64,000 nt of DNA from CAZDKK01 sp964506245 (lineage in GTDB: Bacteria > Eisenbacteria > RBG-16-71-46 > CAIMUX01 > WJJG01). Both the position numbers and the translations under genes were made by a program. The stretch covers positions 26,006 through 90,005 of the forward strand of contig CAZDKK010000014.1 in NCBI GenBank assembly GCA_964506245.1, written 5' to 3'. Under the pieces are notes generated by a model. The model was not told the DNA's origin and did not search any database. It was given only the letters and a program-made list of their open reading frames with translations. This document shows positions 30,682-43,650 of the stretch, one piece after another (position 1 is the stretch's first letter; each line of letters starts with the position of its first letter).

Positions 30682-32001
30682 TCACTCCGCCTCCTCCCCC
30701 AGCAACCACTCCGCCGCCGGCACCCACCGCACCCGCGCCGGCAGCTCGGCGGCCGGCGGAATGGACTCCAGCGTCAGCAGCACGGGCGTGGCTCGCGGGT
30801 GTTCCTTGGCAGCTGCTGTCAGGGCCCGCATCTCGCGCTCCAGCGTCGACGCATCGCGGACATCCAGGCACACCTGCAGCAGCAGGGTCGGCCGCCCCGG
30901 CGCCTGCCCCAGGAAGTCGACCTCGAAGTCCTCCTTGGTGCGAACATAAGTGATGTCGTAGCCGCGGCGCTCCAGCTCGACGCAGACGACGGTCTCCAGG
31001 GCATGACCGAGACTCGGGCGACCGCTCCGATCGTAGACGGGTATGAGCCCCGGATCCACGGGGTACGCTTTGCGCGGATTCACCATCCGCCGTCGCTCGG
31101 AGGCCGTGTGGAGCGAGACGACTCGGACCAGGAACGAATCCTCCAGATGTCCCATGTAGGCGTGCAGCGTGTCCTTGCCCACGGGAACACCCTGGGATCG
31201 GAGCGCATCGTAGAACTTCTGGACGCTGAAGAGCCCCGCGGGGCTGGCGAGCAGTTGCCGCTGCATCCAGCGCAGTGCGAGCGGATTGGAGACCTGGTGC
31301 CTCTCGATCACATCGCGCAGCACGACGACGTCCACATAGGAGCGCAGCAGCTTGACCCGGTCCGGCTCCTCAGCCCCCAGTGTTTCCGGGAATCCACCTT
31401 CCGTGAGATACGCCCGCAGCCGACTCTCGAGCTTCGAACGTGCAGCCTTCCGCAACCGATTCCACGGGACCTCGGGTTCCTCGCCCCGATGGCGGAGCAC
31501 TTCGCGGAAGCTGAAGGGGTGCACCAGCACTTCCAGGGCGCGCCCGCGCATGCTCGTGGCGACTTCGCGACTGAGCAGCCGCGCGGAAGATCCCGACAGG
31601 AAGAGTTCCACGCGCTCCGTGTCCACCAAGCGCCGGGCGAACGGCTCCCATCCCGCCACGCATTGGATCTCGTCGAAGAAGAAGGTGACGGTCTGCGAGT
31701 CCCTTCTCTCGGGCTGCTGGCGGTAGAACTCCTCCACCAGCCAGGCCAGATCGGCAGTCGTCAGGTTGGGCAGGCGATCATCCTCAAAGCAGAGGAAGAG
31801 CATCGCCTCGCGAGGCATCCCGGTCGCCAGTCGGTCCGCCAAGCACTGCCATAGGAAAGTAGTCTTGCCGCTCCGGCGCACGCCGACCACCGCCATGGCC
31901 TTGCGGGCCACGCGCGGGAGGCGCACCTCCCTCCTGGTGTAGACGGGCGGCGGAGTGGCCAGGCCCTCCGCCATCTTCAGCCGGAGCATGTCCTGCATCA
32001 T
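30682..32001 (-). CDS. AAA ATPase with C-terminal DUF4143 domain
   Basis: A 439-residue protein with P-loop GVRRSGKT at 40-47, Walker B FFFDEIQ near residue 107, sensor-like LFLSGSSA, and a DUF4143 tail (residues about 230-400) with ETVVCVELERRGYDITY and the nuclease-like VDFLG...LLLQVCLD. DUF4143 ATPases are mobile single genes, common in archaea and bacteria, of unsettled role; some act like toxin-antitoxin or defence-linked elements. ATG 32001 and ATG 31998 are consecutive. AAGGATAA of a palindromic site is immediately before the start, so the ribosome site and probable operator overlap. It lies between helicase and methylase and may be a passenger rather than a part of that system. Confidence 0.88.
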   Translation of the reverse strand: MMQDMLRLKMAEGLATPPPVYTRREVRLPRVARKAMAVVGVRRSGKTTFLWQCLADRLATGMPREAMLFLCFEDDRLPNLTTADLAWLVEEFYRQQPERRDSQTVTFFFDEIQCVAGWEPFARRLVDTERVELFLSGSSARLLSREVATSMRGRALEVLVHPFSFREVLRHRGEEPEVPWNRLRKAARSKLESRLRAYLTEGGFPETLGAEEPDRVKLLRSYVDVVVLRDVIERHQVSNPLALRWMQRQLLASPAGLFSVQKFYDALRSQGVPVGKDTLHAYMGHLEDSFLVRVVSLHTASERRRMVNPRKAYPVDPGLIPVYDRSGRPSLGHALETVVCVELERRGYDITYVRTKEDFEVDFLGQAPGRPTLLLQVCLDVRDASTLEREMRALTAAAKEHPRATPVLLTLESIPPAAELPARVRWVPAAEWLLGEEAE

Positions 32002-32002
32002 T

Positions 32003-32055
32003 TATCCTTCCTAGAAGGACAATATCACCACAAATTCTCCTTTTGAAAAGGATAA
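32003..32055. promoter_or_regulatory. Two tandem imperfect palindromes, probable operator of the DUF4143 ATPase gene
   Basis: Site 1 (32003-32021) is TATCCTTC, three bases, GAAGGACA; site 2 (32035-32055) is TTCTCCTTTT, one base, AAAAGGATAA. Each has one mismatch, and both share the half-site TTATCCTT. Site 1 touches the start codon and includes the Shine-Dalgarno, so binding there would block translation or transcription. Self-repression by the encoded protein is an inference. Confidence 0.5.
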
Positions 32056-32161
32056 ATAACTCGGCTTTCGTCCCTGCGCAGCCCCGGCCCGAGTCCGGAA
32101 GCTGCGGCCAGCCGCTTCCTAACCTCCTTCACGATGGGACCTTGCGTGGCGATCCCCGCTG

Positions 32162-35848
<3,687 letters not shown>

Positions 35849-36038
35849 GGGGCGGCGCGGGCTCCTCGTGTTCCGTCAGACCCGGCGTCCACCTGCCGGT
35901 GCGCATGGGGTACCGGCATGGCCCACCCGGCGCACGCTCCTGTAAGTGCGCTTCCTGGAATGAGTGTGCACCCCTGAGCCGCGAAGCCGCAAGGGGGAAT
36001 CGGTGCGCTGGGTACCCGCCGCGATGCCCCCGCTCGCG

Positions 36039-38201
36039 CTACCGTACAAGCACAACCCGCCTCGTCGCCGACGACACCCCCACATCCAGCCGGCAGAAGT
36101 AGGTGCCCGCGGGCATCGGCCGGCCGTGCTCGTTGTTCCCGGTCCAGACGACCTCGTGCGGACCGGCCGGCAAACGCCCATCCAGCAGCGACGCCACGCG
36201 CCGTCCCTCGGTCGAGAAGACGCCCAATCGCACCAGGCTTTCCTGCGAGAGCGTGAAGCGGATCAGCGCCTGCGGCGTGAACGGATTCGGCTGACCCTCC
36301 TCCAGCACGAATCCTCCCATCACCTGCGGCTCGACGCCGGCAGCAAAGGTGCTCTGCAGCACCATCAAGCCCCCGTCACTGAGCCCCGCCAGGATCTGAT
36401 TGCCCCACACCGCGACCTCCGTGGCAGCGCAGGTCGTGATGAAGTACCCGGCTTCCACCGGCGCCGACGGAACGCTCACGTCGATCACGCGGATGCCGGC
36501 AGCATCGTCGGCCACATAGGCGTATTGCCCTTGTACGGCGACCTTCCGGGCATGGCCCGGTGTGTCGCATAGCCCCACGGGGAACGGGTCCGCCGGATCG
36601 CTGACATCGACGATGCAGAGCCCTCGCGCTCCGTTGGCGAGGTACGCGTAGTTCCCGGCCACCGCGACACCCCACGACCAGTTGTCGGGCTGGTACCCGC
36701 CGACTGCAACCGGCGAGGTGGGGTCACTGACGTCGACGATCTCCAACCCGTAGTAGTACTGGGCGACGTAGGCATAGTCGCCGCGGACATCGACATCATG
36801 GGACCCTGCGGGGATGTTGGAGATCTCCATGGGCGCGGTCGGCACGCTGACATCGATGATGCTCAGGCCCTCCTCTTCGTGCACGACGTACGCGTAGTTG
36901 CCTTGCGCGTCGATTTCCAGCGCGCGCCAACGGCCCTGGGTCTCGCCGAGGATCTGCGGTGCGGTGGGTTCGCTGACATCAAGGACACCGATGGCGCCGT
37001 AGTATCCTGCCAGGTACGCATACGGAGGAACCGGGACGGCATCCATCGCGTACCAGAAGCCCTGGAAACCCCGAGTGACGGGAATGCTCGATCCGCGGGT
37101 GTCGATGATGAAGAGACCCGCCGTGGGCACCCGGCTCCATGCATCCCCCTCACCGCCATCTTCCTCGCTGGGGCGGTAGCCCCCGCACAAGTAGAGGTCG
37201 GAGCCCACGATGTCGAGGCTGGTGACATCGCCCACCAGGGCGTAGTACCCGAGGGACGCCGGCGCGGCGGGATCGGCGACATCGCAGATTCGCAGTCCAC
37301 CCCACCACGCGGCGATATAGGCGGTGTCGTCCGCAATGAACATTCGTCCCGGGCGCCCATAGATCTCGAAGGATGACACCACGACCGGGGCAGCGGGCAT
37401 GCTGACGTCCAGGATCTCCAAGTACTCCCAGAACGAGAGGATCGCGTAGTCCCCATGCATCGTAATGGAGACGACTTCGTCGTCGGCATCGTACTGCGCA
37501 ACCTCCACGGGGTGGGCGGGATCGCTCACGTCGACGACCCGCATCCCGGGGACGGTGGCGATGTAGGCATAGGAGCCCGCTACCGCAACGGCGTGCACGG
37601 GTACCCAGGGATTGAAGATGCTCACCTGAACAGGGGCGGAGGACACGCTGACGTCGAGGATGCGCAGACCCACGAGCTCGTCGGCGAAATAGAGCAGATT
37701 GCCCACCAGGCACAGGTTGCCCAACGGGCTGGACGTCAGATAGTAACCGACCTGGTGCGGCGCGGCCGGCTGGCTGATGTCGAGAATGCGCACGCCGCGC
37801 CAGTTGTCCGCGACGTAGGCGTAGTTGCCCGCCACGACCACGTCGACCGCCGTGGTTTCACAGTATCCGGACCCGACCTCGATCGGCGAGGCCGGGTCGC
37901 TGACGTCGACCACGTGCAGGCGCGGGCCACCGACGTAGGCGTATTGCCCGCTCACCGCGACGCAGCAGACCTCCGGCATGGGCAGGAACGCGACCTGGGT
38001 GGGCCCCTGCACGGCCGTGACATCCAGGATGAGCAGGCCGCTGCGCGCTGCGCAGTAGGCAAAGCTACCCTGGACCTGGACATCTTCGAGATAGCCTGGA
38101 AGGCCCCCGACGTACTCGACGTTCCATGCGTCCTGAGCGACCGCGGGCCATACGGTCACCGTCACCAGCACCAGAACGGAGGTCGCGATGGAGGATTTCA
38201 T
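36039..38201 (-). CDS. Secreted LVIVD-repeat beta-propeller protein with FlgD-like C-terminal domain
   Basis: The ATG at 38201 has GGGAG six bases upstream and starts a signal peptide (MKSSIATSVLVLVTVTVWPAVAQ). The 720-residue protein has many repeats of the LVIVD type, each with the pattern AYVAD-x-GLRILDVS-x-P-x-x-P-VG, forming one or more propellers. The last 85 residues (EGQPNPFTPQALIRFTLSQE through MPAGTYFCRLDV) are a FlgD Ig-like domain; in FCB bacteria such tails often act as C-terminal secretion signals. Likely surface or secreted, with a binding role. An intergenic gap of 190 bases separates it from the defence island helicase. Confidence 0.88.
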   Translation of the reverse strand: MKSSIATSVLVLVTVTVWPAVAQDAWNVEYVGGLPGYLEDVQVQGSFAYCAARSGLLILDVTAVQGPTQVAFLPMPEVCCVAVSGQYAYVGGPRLHVVDVSDPASPIEVGSGYCETTAVDVVVAGNYAYVADNWRGVRILDISQPAAPHQVGYYLTSSPLGNLCLVGNLLYFADELVGLRILDVSVSSAPVQVSIFNPWVPVHAVAVAGSYAYIATVPGMRVVDVSDPAHPVEVAQYDADDEVVSITMHGDYAILSFWEYLEILDVSMPAAPVVVSSFEIYGRPGRMFIADDTAYIAAWWGGLRICDVADPAAPASLGYYALVGDVTSLDIVGSDLYLCGGYRPSEEDGGEGDAWSRVPTAGLFIIDTRGSSIPVTRGFQGFWYAMDAVPVPPYAYLAGYYGAIGVLDVSEPTAPQILGETQGRWRALEIDAQGNYAYVVHEEEGLSIIDVSVPTAPMEISNIPAGSHDVDVRGDYAYVAQYYYGLEIVDVSDPTSPVAVGGYQPDNWSWGVAVAGNYAYLANGARGLCIVDVSDPADPFPVGLCDTPGHARKVAVQGQYAYVADDAAGIRVIDVSVPSAPVEAGYFITTCAATEVAVWGNQILAGLSDGGLMVLQSTFAAGVEPQVMGGFVLEEGQPNPFTPQALIRFTLSQESLVRLGVFSTEGRRVASLLDGRLPAGPHEVVWTGNNEHGRPMPAGTYFCRLDVGVSSATRRVVLVR

Positions 38202-38479
38202 CTGCTTCTCCCTTCTCTTCTCGGTCCTGCCGCCCACTACTCGATCGATCTGGAGAAGTCCGGTCAATCGACTGACAAGGCCGCTGGGCCTGGGTCGATT
38301 ACACACGTCAAGTATGCGACTGGCCCAGGCAAATGGGCAAGTGGGAAGGCGAGCCTGGAGTTCCCGGCGCGAGTCGCGCTCCGTTCCCCTCGGTCGTCCG
38401 GGCGGCAGCCTTCCGGGTCATGCGGGGCCCCGCGCCGCTGTTGTCACGCCCGGCGCGGGGACCTATGCTGGCGGTCGTC

Positions 38480-39763
38480 ATGCGCGATCCCGTTCACATC
38501 CCAGGCGTGGCCCGCAGGCGATCGGCGATGCCCCGGGGCCCGGGGGCATGGCTACTCCCGGCGCTCCTCGTGGCTCTCTGTCTCGGCCTGGGCGGCTGCA
38601 GCAAGGGCCGCTTCGAATTCGTCGTCACCGATGAGGGGGGCAAGCCCCTCGAGGGTGTCGAGGTCTGCTACCAGGTCGAGTCGCAGGGCTCAGCGCAGGA
38701 TGTGGTGGTCGGACTGACCGACGCGGCCGGCAGCCTCGTGCTGGCCGGCAAGCACTTCGCAACCGGTCGCCAGTACCTGTTCCGCAAGGCGTGCGTGGCC
38801 GGCGGGAGCGGGGAACGCTTCGACCCGGTGCAGTGTGCCGTCCTGACGGGTGGGGGCGGGGGTCAGTACACGTTCGCCCTGCGCGACGGGCTCGTCCGCC
38901 GGCCGGACCTGAGCCACCAGCTGCCGGGTCGCAAGTGGCCCGGCCGCAACGTCAGGCTCACCTGCGAGGCGGTCCCCGACGGGGCCGGCGGTTCCGGCCG
39001 CCAGCAGCCTCTGACGCGCATTCTCGACCTGACCGCCCCGGCCGGGGCCAGTGTGAGCGTCAATGGCCACGCGATGGGCACGGTGCCCGAGACGGGTTGG
39101 CTCAACACCGAGTTCTGCCCGGGCGATTCGGCCGAGTGCTTCGCGAGCATCGTGGCGGTGACGGTTTCGCAGGCCGGGTACGCACCCCGCACGGAAGAAG
39201 CTCCCCTGCCCGAGCCGCTCGGGACCGTGAAGCTGAGCGTGGCTCTGCAACGGGCTGGCGGGGCGGCGGTGGCTCAGGCGGGCAGCGGCGAAGCGGCCGG
39301 CGAGGCGGCCTCATCGGCAACCTCATCGGCCGGCGAAGCGGCGGGCGGCGGCCTCGCGCAAGTGCGGATCGAGAACCGCGGCACGCCCTTCGCGTGCGGC
39401 GCGGAGGGAGATCGGCTGCCGGTGGTCCTAGTGAACGACCGGTCTACAGTTGTCCGACCCTCATCCGCCTCGACCGATTGGAAGACCTACTTCGATCTGC
39501 TCCTCAAGCCGGGCCAGAGCTACTGCATTGCCGTCCGCTGTCCCGACGACGAGCCGGGAGCCCTGTCGTGGAACCCGTGGGATTCGGGCCACGCCGAGTG
39601 GTACTCCATCCGCATCCCGGCCGGCGCGACGCGCCTGTTCTTCGCCGTCCCCGCCAACGAAGCCGGCCGCAACTTGAGGCTCACGCCCGTATCCGACGGT
39701 TCCTGGAAGGGGTTTCAGCCCTCGCGGGCGGTCCAGGTCACGCGGGGCTGCGAGCGCGGGTAG
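38480..39763 (+). CDS. PEGA-containing lipoprotein
   Basis: A canonical lipobox (LCLGLGGC) makes this a lipoprotein. The region after it (FEFVVTDEGGKPLEGVEVCYQV) is a carboxypeptidase-regulatory-like fold. The middle holds a PEGA-like segment (LDLTAPAGASVSVNGHAMGTV). A low-complexity Ala/Gly/Ser linker (QAGSGEAAGEAASSA) precedes a C-terminal cysteine-containing beta domain. Start codons at 38465, 38480 and 38528 are all possible; the middle one gives a basic N-terminus before the core. It is the first gene of a plus-strand run with three CsgG-like proteins, after a 215-base gap. Function is unknown; PEGA domains are found in surface-bound proteins. Confidence 0.65.
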   Translation: MRDPVHIPGVARRRSAMPRGPGAWLLPALLVALCLGLGGCSKGRFEFVVTDEGGKPLEGVEVCYQVESQGSAQDVVVGLTDAAGSLVLAGKHFATGRQYLFRKACVAGGSGERFDPVQCAVLTGGGGGQYTFALRDGLVRRPDLSHQLPGRKWPGRNVRLTCEAVPDGAGGSGRQQPLTRILDLTAPAGASVSVNGHAMGTVPETGWLNTEFCPGDSAECFASIVAVTVSQAGYAPRTEEAPLPEPLGTVKLSVALQRAGGAAVAQAGSGEAAGEAASSATSSAGEAAGGGLAQVRIENRGTPFACGAEGDRLPVVLVNDRSTVVRPSSASTDWKTYFDLLLKPGQSYCIAVRCPDDEPGALSWNPWDSGHAEWYSIRIPAGATRLFFAVPANEAGRNLRLTPVSDGSWKGFQPSRAVQVTRGCERG

Positions 39764-39978
39764 GTCGGCCCCTCGCCCGGCTGGCCCTCAGACGCTTGAC
39801 TCCGCCCCCACGGTCTCGGATCCTGGACGCAGCTCCCGGGTGGATGCGTGTGCACCGAGAGGGCGCGGCCGTGGGGCGCTGCCGGGCCGCGCGCGTGTGA
39901 GTTCTTCCGCTGAGCGGGTGATCCCCAGGCCCGCCCGGCAAGCAGGTCGAGGCGTCTCGCCGCACAGGGAGGTCCCTC

Positions 39979-41145
39979 ATGTCACCCATGTCCATTTCCC
40001 ATCTCGCTTTCTCGTCTCTCGCTCGCGGTCCGCGGCGGTGGGGCGCCGGCGGTCTGCGGCCGATGACGACTCTCCTGATTCTCCTGGCGATCGCGCTCCC
40101 GGTCGGGACACCGGCGCCGCTGGCCCAAGAGGGCGAGGGGGAGGGCGCGGGCTGCGACCTGCTCGTCCAGCGCGCGCTCGAGTCCCTGATCAGCGACCGT
40201 TACCGCGAGGCCTTGACCTACGTCGAGCAGGCCTTTGGCGTCGCCCAGGCCGAGCCGGCCTGTCAGGCCCGCTGCCTCCAGACGCGCTCCTGCACATACC
40301 TGCGCATGGGTGAGCGGGAACAGGCGATCCAGTCGCTGTCGCAGCTCTTCGACATCAACCCCAACCCGCCCTACGACGGCCGCATGTTCCCGCCCGCGAT
40401 GAACCGCCTCTTCCGCGCGGTGCGCGACTCGTTCATGCAAGCGGGCACGATGGACATCGGCACCGTCGCCGTGCTGGACTTCAAGGTCCTCAACCCCGGC
40501 AAGTATCGCTACCAGGACTACGACTACGACGCGCTCGGACAAGCGCTGCAGATGATCATCAGCACGGACATCATCGAGTCGACGAATCTGTCGGTGGTGG
40601 ACCGCACCAACATGAAGGACGTGCTGGCGGAGCTGCAGCTCAGCTCGAACGCCGATCTGACCAACCAGCAGAACCGCACCCGTCTGGGGCAGCTCCTGAA
40701 CGCGCACGCCTTCGTCACCGGGCAGATCGCGTTGTTCAGCAAGGACCAGATCCGGATCGACATCCAGGTCATCCATGCGGCCACGAGCCGTGTTCTGGCC
40801 CGCCACTACGAGGGGCCATTCAGCGGCGACCCGCACAACCTGCTCGAGCTGCAGCGCGGGGTCCTCGCCGCGGTGACGGAGGCTTTGAACGAATTCCGCA
40901 CCGAGGTGAAGTCGACCGACTTGCTGGCGCCCGATCCGATCTACTACGACAAGCTCGAGAAGTCGCGCCGTGCCGGCAAGCAGTACATGGAAACCTGGCT
41001 GCTGCAGGGGCAGGCGCTGGCCCTCGAGGACAAGCACGATCTGAAAGGCGCAATGAAGATCTGGGAGAAGGTGGCCAAGCTGGATCCCGACAACGAGGTC
41101 GCCCGCGCGCGCGTCTGGGCCATCAAATCCGAGATCGGGGGGTGA
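39979..41145 (+). CDS. CsgG-like/TPR exported protein 1
   Basis: GGGAGG six bases upstream fixes the ATG. The signal peptide (around MTTLLILLAIALPVGTPAPLA) precedes TPR-like helices (LESLISDRYREALTYVEQAF). A CsgG/FlgO-like alpha/beta domain then follows: VAVLDFKVLN, IISTDIIESTNLSVVDRTNMKDVLAELQLSSNADL (read in parts), LGQLLNAHAFVTGQIALF and IDIQVIHAATSRVLA. The C-terminus has a second TPR. 388 residues. CsgG family proteins form outer-membrane pores for curli or assist FlgO/P. It is paralogous with the next gene: both have an ELxLSSxADL-like motif, then an N-R/x-R-L-x-x-L-L stretch and a F-V-x-G segment. It ends 13 bases before the next start. Confidence 0.72.
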   Translation: MSPMSISHLAFSSLARGPRRWGAGGLRPMTTLLILLAIALPVGTPAPLAQEGEGEGAGCDLLVQRALESLISDRYREALTYVEQAFGVAQAEPACQARCLQTRSCTYLRMGEREQAIQSLSQLFDINPNPPYDGRMFPPAMNRLFRAVRDSFMQAGTMDIGTVAVLDFKVLNPGKYRYQDYDYDALGQALQMIISTDIIESTNLSVVDRTNMKDVLAELQLSSNADLTNQQNRTRLGQLLNAHAFVTGQIALFSKDQIRIDIQVIHAATSRVLARHYEGPFSGDPHNLLELQRGVLAAVTEALNEFRTEVKSTDLLAPDPIYYDKLEKSRRAGKQYMETWLLQGQALALEDKHDLKGAMKIWEKVAKLDPDNEVARARVWAIKSEIGG

Positions 41146-41158
41146 GGAGGTCGCGCGG

Positions 41159-42322
41159 GTGATGTTCCTCCATCGGCCGCGGTGCTGGGTGGGTGCGGTC
41201 CGCCCGGTTTCCCTCGCAGGGGTGCTCTGGGTTGCGTGCCTGGGGATCGCTTCGCCGCGCGCGGATGAACGGGGCGCGCCGCCGCCCGCGGACCTGTTCG
41301 ACCTGGTGGCCGGTCACCGGCTCGATCAGCTTCTGGCCCTGGCCGGCGCGGAGCTGGATTCGGCGGAGATCCCGATCGCGCGCAAGCTCGACCTCCTGCG
41401 CGCGCTCGCCAGCGCGCACCTCGCCGAGGCCGAGGCGCGAGGTGATGCCGCCCACCGCGAGAGCGCCCGATCGGCGATGATCGCCATGCTCAAGCTGGAT
41501 CCACAGGCCGACTTCGTCCCCGGGTACCGTTTCCCGCCCCAGGTGCACGCACTCTTCCGCAAGGTCCGCGACGAATCGCGCGCGGGAGAGGAAATCGTGG
41601 CCGATCCGCGCCGCGTGGCGGTCGCTCCTTTCTACCTCGTCGACCTGGGCGCGAGCGGGCGGTTCGATTGGCGCGAGTACTGCGAAGCACTCACCTTCAT
41701 GATCACGACCGATCTCGATCAGGTCCCCGGCCTGACCATCTTGTCACGCGAGCACATGGAGTCGATCCGGGGCGAGCTGGCGCTCTCGTCGCAGGCCGAC
41801 TTGGTCTCGGCCGAGAATCGGATCCGCTTGCAGCGACTCCTGTCCGCCTCCTCGTTCGTCTACGGCGAGGTTCAGGCGCTGCCGGGTGACGAGATCTATC
41901 TTGAAGTGCGCTGGGTGCAGACCGAGTCAGGCGCGGTGCTCGCCGCGTATCACGATCGGGCGCGCATTCGCAAGGGGGCGGATCTCCTCGAACTCGAACA
42001 CGGCGTGATCCTGGACGGGCTCCTCCCCGCCATGCTGGAGGGGCTCGGCCTCACGCGGGCGGGTGCGGGCGTCAGCGAGGTGCTGCAGCGCAAGCTGGCA
42101 CAGGCAGCCAAGGGCGATACCTACTTGCACTACATCGCGGCCGTCGCCCGTGCGACCACGGCCGAGCAGTCGGGCGACATGGCCGAGGCCCTGCGGCAGT
42201 GGGGAGCTGCCAGCCGCGATTTGCCCGCAGACGCCGCCCCAGCCGAGCGCATTCGCGCGCTCAAGATGTTCTACGAGGGGGCGGACAGCGACAGCTTGCT
42301 CAACCGTTCATCAGGAGGATGA
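41159..42322 (+). CDS. CsgG-like/TPR exported protein 2
   Basis: A 387-residue paralogue of the previous gene, with an N-terminal hydrophobic segment (VRPVSLAGVLWVACLGIA), a helical repeat region (LDLLRALASAHLAEAEARG), then the CsgG-like core with VAVAPFYLVDLG, LTILSREHMESIRGELALSSQADL, and LLSASSFVYGEVQALPGDEIYLEVRWV, and a helical C-terminus. GAGGAGG is 8 bases before GTG 41159; ATG 41162 is next to it. The TGA of this gene overlaps the ATGA at 42319, so it may be translationally linked to the third paralogue. Sits in an operon with spacing of a few bases. Confidence 0.72.
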   Translation: MMFLHRPRCWVGAVRPVSLAGVLWVACLGIASPRADERGAPPPADLFDLVAGHRLDQLLALAGAELDSAEIPIARKLDLLRALASAHLAEAEARGDAAHRESARSAMIAMLKLDPQADFVPGYRFPPQVHALFRKVRDESRAGEEIVADPRRVAVAPFYLVDLGASGRFDWREYCEALTFMITTDLDQVPGLTILSREHMESIRGELALSSQADLVSAENRIRLQRLLSASSFVYGEVQALPGDEIYLEVRWVQTESGAVLAAYHDRARIRKGADLLELEHGVILDGLLPAMLEGLGLTRAGAGVSEVLQRKLAQAAKGDTYLHYIAAVARATTAEQSGDMAEALRQWGAASRDLPADAAPAERIRALKMFYEGADSDSLLNRSSGG

Positions 42323-42327
42323 TCGGC

Positions 42328-43638
42328 GTGAAAGCTCGTCTCATGGCGCGGCTCTGGCTGATATGGCTGATGCCGCTGGCAACGCTGGCGGGGTGCGCCG
42401 GGCGGGGTGCGTCGTTCGATCCCGCGGGGGGAAGCCGCGCGGCCTGGGTGGCTGAGTTGCCCGCGCTCGAGCAGGAAGCGGCCACCCGGCCGGACGACCC
42501 CGGTGCGCTCGGCCGCCTGGCGCTGGCCTACTTCATGGCCGATCGCTTCGAGGAGGCGGCCGCGACCGCGGCGCGCGCTCGCGAGGTCAACCCCCGCGAC
42601 GGAACGGCGTGCTACGTCGAAGCGCTGCTCTTCGAGCGCGCGGGCGACTGGCGCCGGGCGGACGAGATCTACGCGGCGCGTGAGACCCTGGCGCCGATCA
42701 GCGTCGAGCTCGAGCGGCTGATGCGCGCCCGCCACGAGATCGCCGCCCGCGAGATCATCCGGGCCGGGATCAAGGCCGACCTCGCCGCCGCCCACGGCCG
42801 CGCGCCCGAGGTCGAGCCCAACGCGCTCGTCGTGCGCCGGTTTCTGCCCGTCAGCGCCGCGCGCCGCGATTCGGTGCTCGCGGTGGGCATCACGCACTTC
42901 TTCACCCAGGCCTTCGCCGAGATCGACACCCTCACCGTGATCGACGAAACGCGGCGCCGGCTGCTCGAGGACGAGATCGCCCTCAGCTCGAGCGATGCGC
43001 TCGATCCGGGAGCGCGGCTCGTCGCGCGCACGATCGGCGCCGGCCTCGCGCTGGCGGGTCGTTCGGGCACCGACTTCCCCGACAGCGATCGCGTCGCCAT
43101 CGTCTACCAGCTCGATGACCTCGCGCTGGAGCCGAAGAGCGAGTCTTGGCGCGGCACGCGTGAAATGGTGCGGATCGAGGCGCCCACCCGCTACATCTTG
43201 ACCGACGTGGGTCGCGAGGTCGTGCGCATCGCCCAGGAGCAGCTCCACCTGAGCCTGGCCCCGGCGGTGGCGGCACGGCTCGCCCAGCCGCCCACCAAGG
43301 CCTTCGCCGCCTTCATGGCCTACTCGGAGGGTCTGCTGGACGAGGGCCGCCGGGAGTACGGCAAGGCATTCGAGCGCTATCGCGAGGCGGCGCGCATCGA
43401 CCCGGGCTTCGCGTGGGCTGGCGCGGCGGCCGAGCGCGTCGCGGGCGCGGGCGAACGCGGCGAGGCGCTGCCGCCGGCCGAGACGCCGCCTTCCGGGGAG
43501 GCCGGCGACCTCGAGCAGCAGGCCACGGAGATCGCCGGCCAGCAGGTTGACGATGTGCCCACGGGACACAACGAGCAGCCGAGCCCGCTGCCTCCGCTCG
43601 AGACCGAACGCGTGCGCATCGTCGTCCGGCCGCGGTAG
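42328..43638 (+). CDS. CsgG-like/TPR lipoprotein 3
   Basis: The GTG at 42328 has AGGAGG nine bases upstream; ATG 42319 sits right against the same AGGAGG, so it is less likely. The lipobox LATLAGC marks a lipoprotein. Two TPR-like units (GRLALAYFMADRFEEAAATAARAREVNPRD; ACYVEALLFERAGDWRRADEI) precede a degenerate CsgG-like region (LAVGITHFFTQAFAEIDTLTVIDETRRRLLEDEIALSSSDAL), and a third TPR (FERYREAARIDPGF) comes before an acidic C-terminal tail. 436 residues. It shares the ELxLSSxDL-like landmark with the two genes before it. Follows its neighbour by overlap and precedes the barrel gene by 12 bases. Confidence 0.7.
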   Translation: MKARLMARLWLIWLMPLATLAGCAGRGASFDPAGGSRAAWVAELPALEQEAATRPDDPGALGRLALAYFMADRFEEAAATAARAREVNPRDGTACYVEALLFERAGDWRRADEIYAARETLAPISVELERLMRARHEIAAREIIRAGIKADLAAAHGRAPEVEPNALVVRRFLPVSAARRDSVLAVGITHFFTQAFAEIDTLTVIDETRRRLLEDEIALSSSDALDPGARLVARTIGAGLALAGRSGTDFPDSDRVAIVYQLDDLALEPKSESWRGTREMVRIEAPTRYILTDVGREVVRIAQEQLHLSLAPAVAARLAQPPTKAFAAFMAYSEGLLDEGRREYGKAFERYREAARIDPGFAWAGAAAERVAGAGERGEALPPAETPPSGEAGDLEQQATEIAGQQVDDVPTGHNEQPSPLPPLETERVRIVVRPR

Positions 43639-43650
43639 AAGGAGGGAGGC

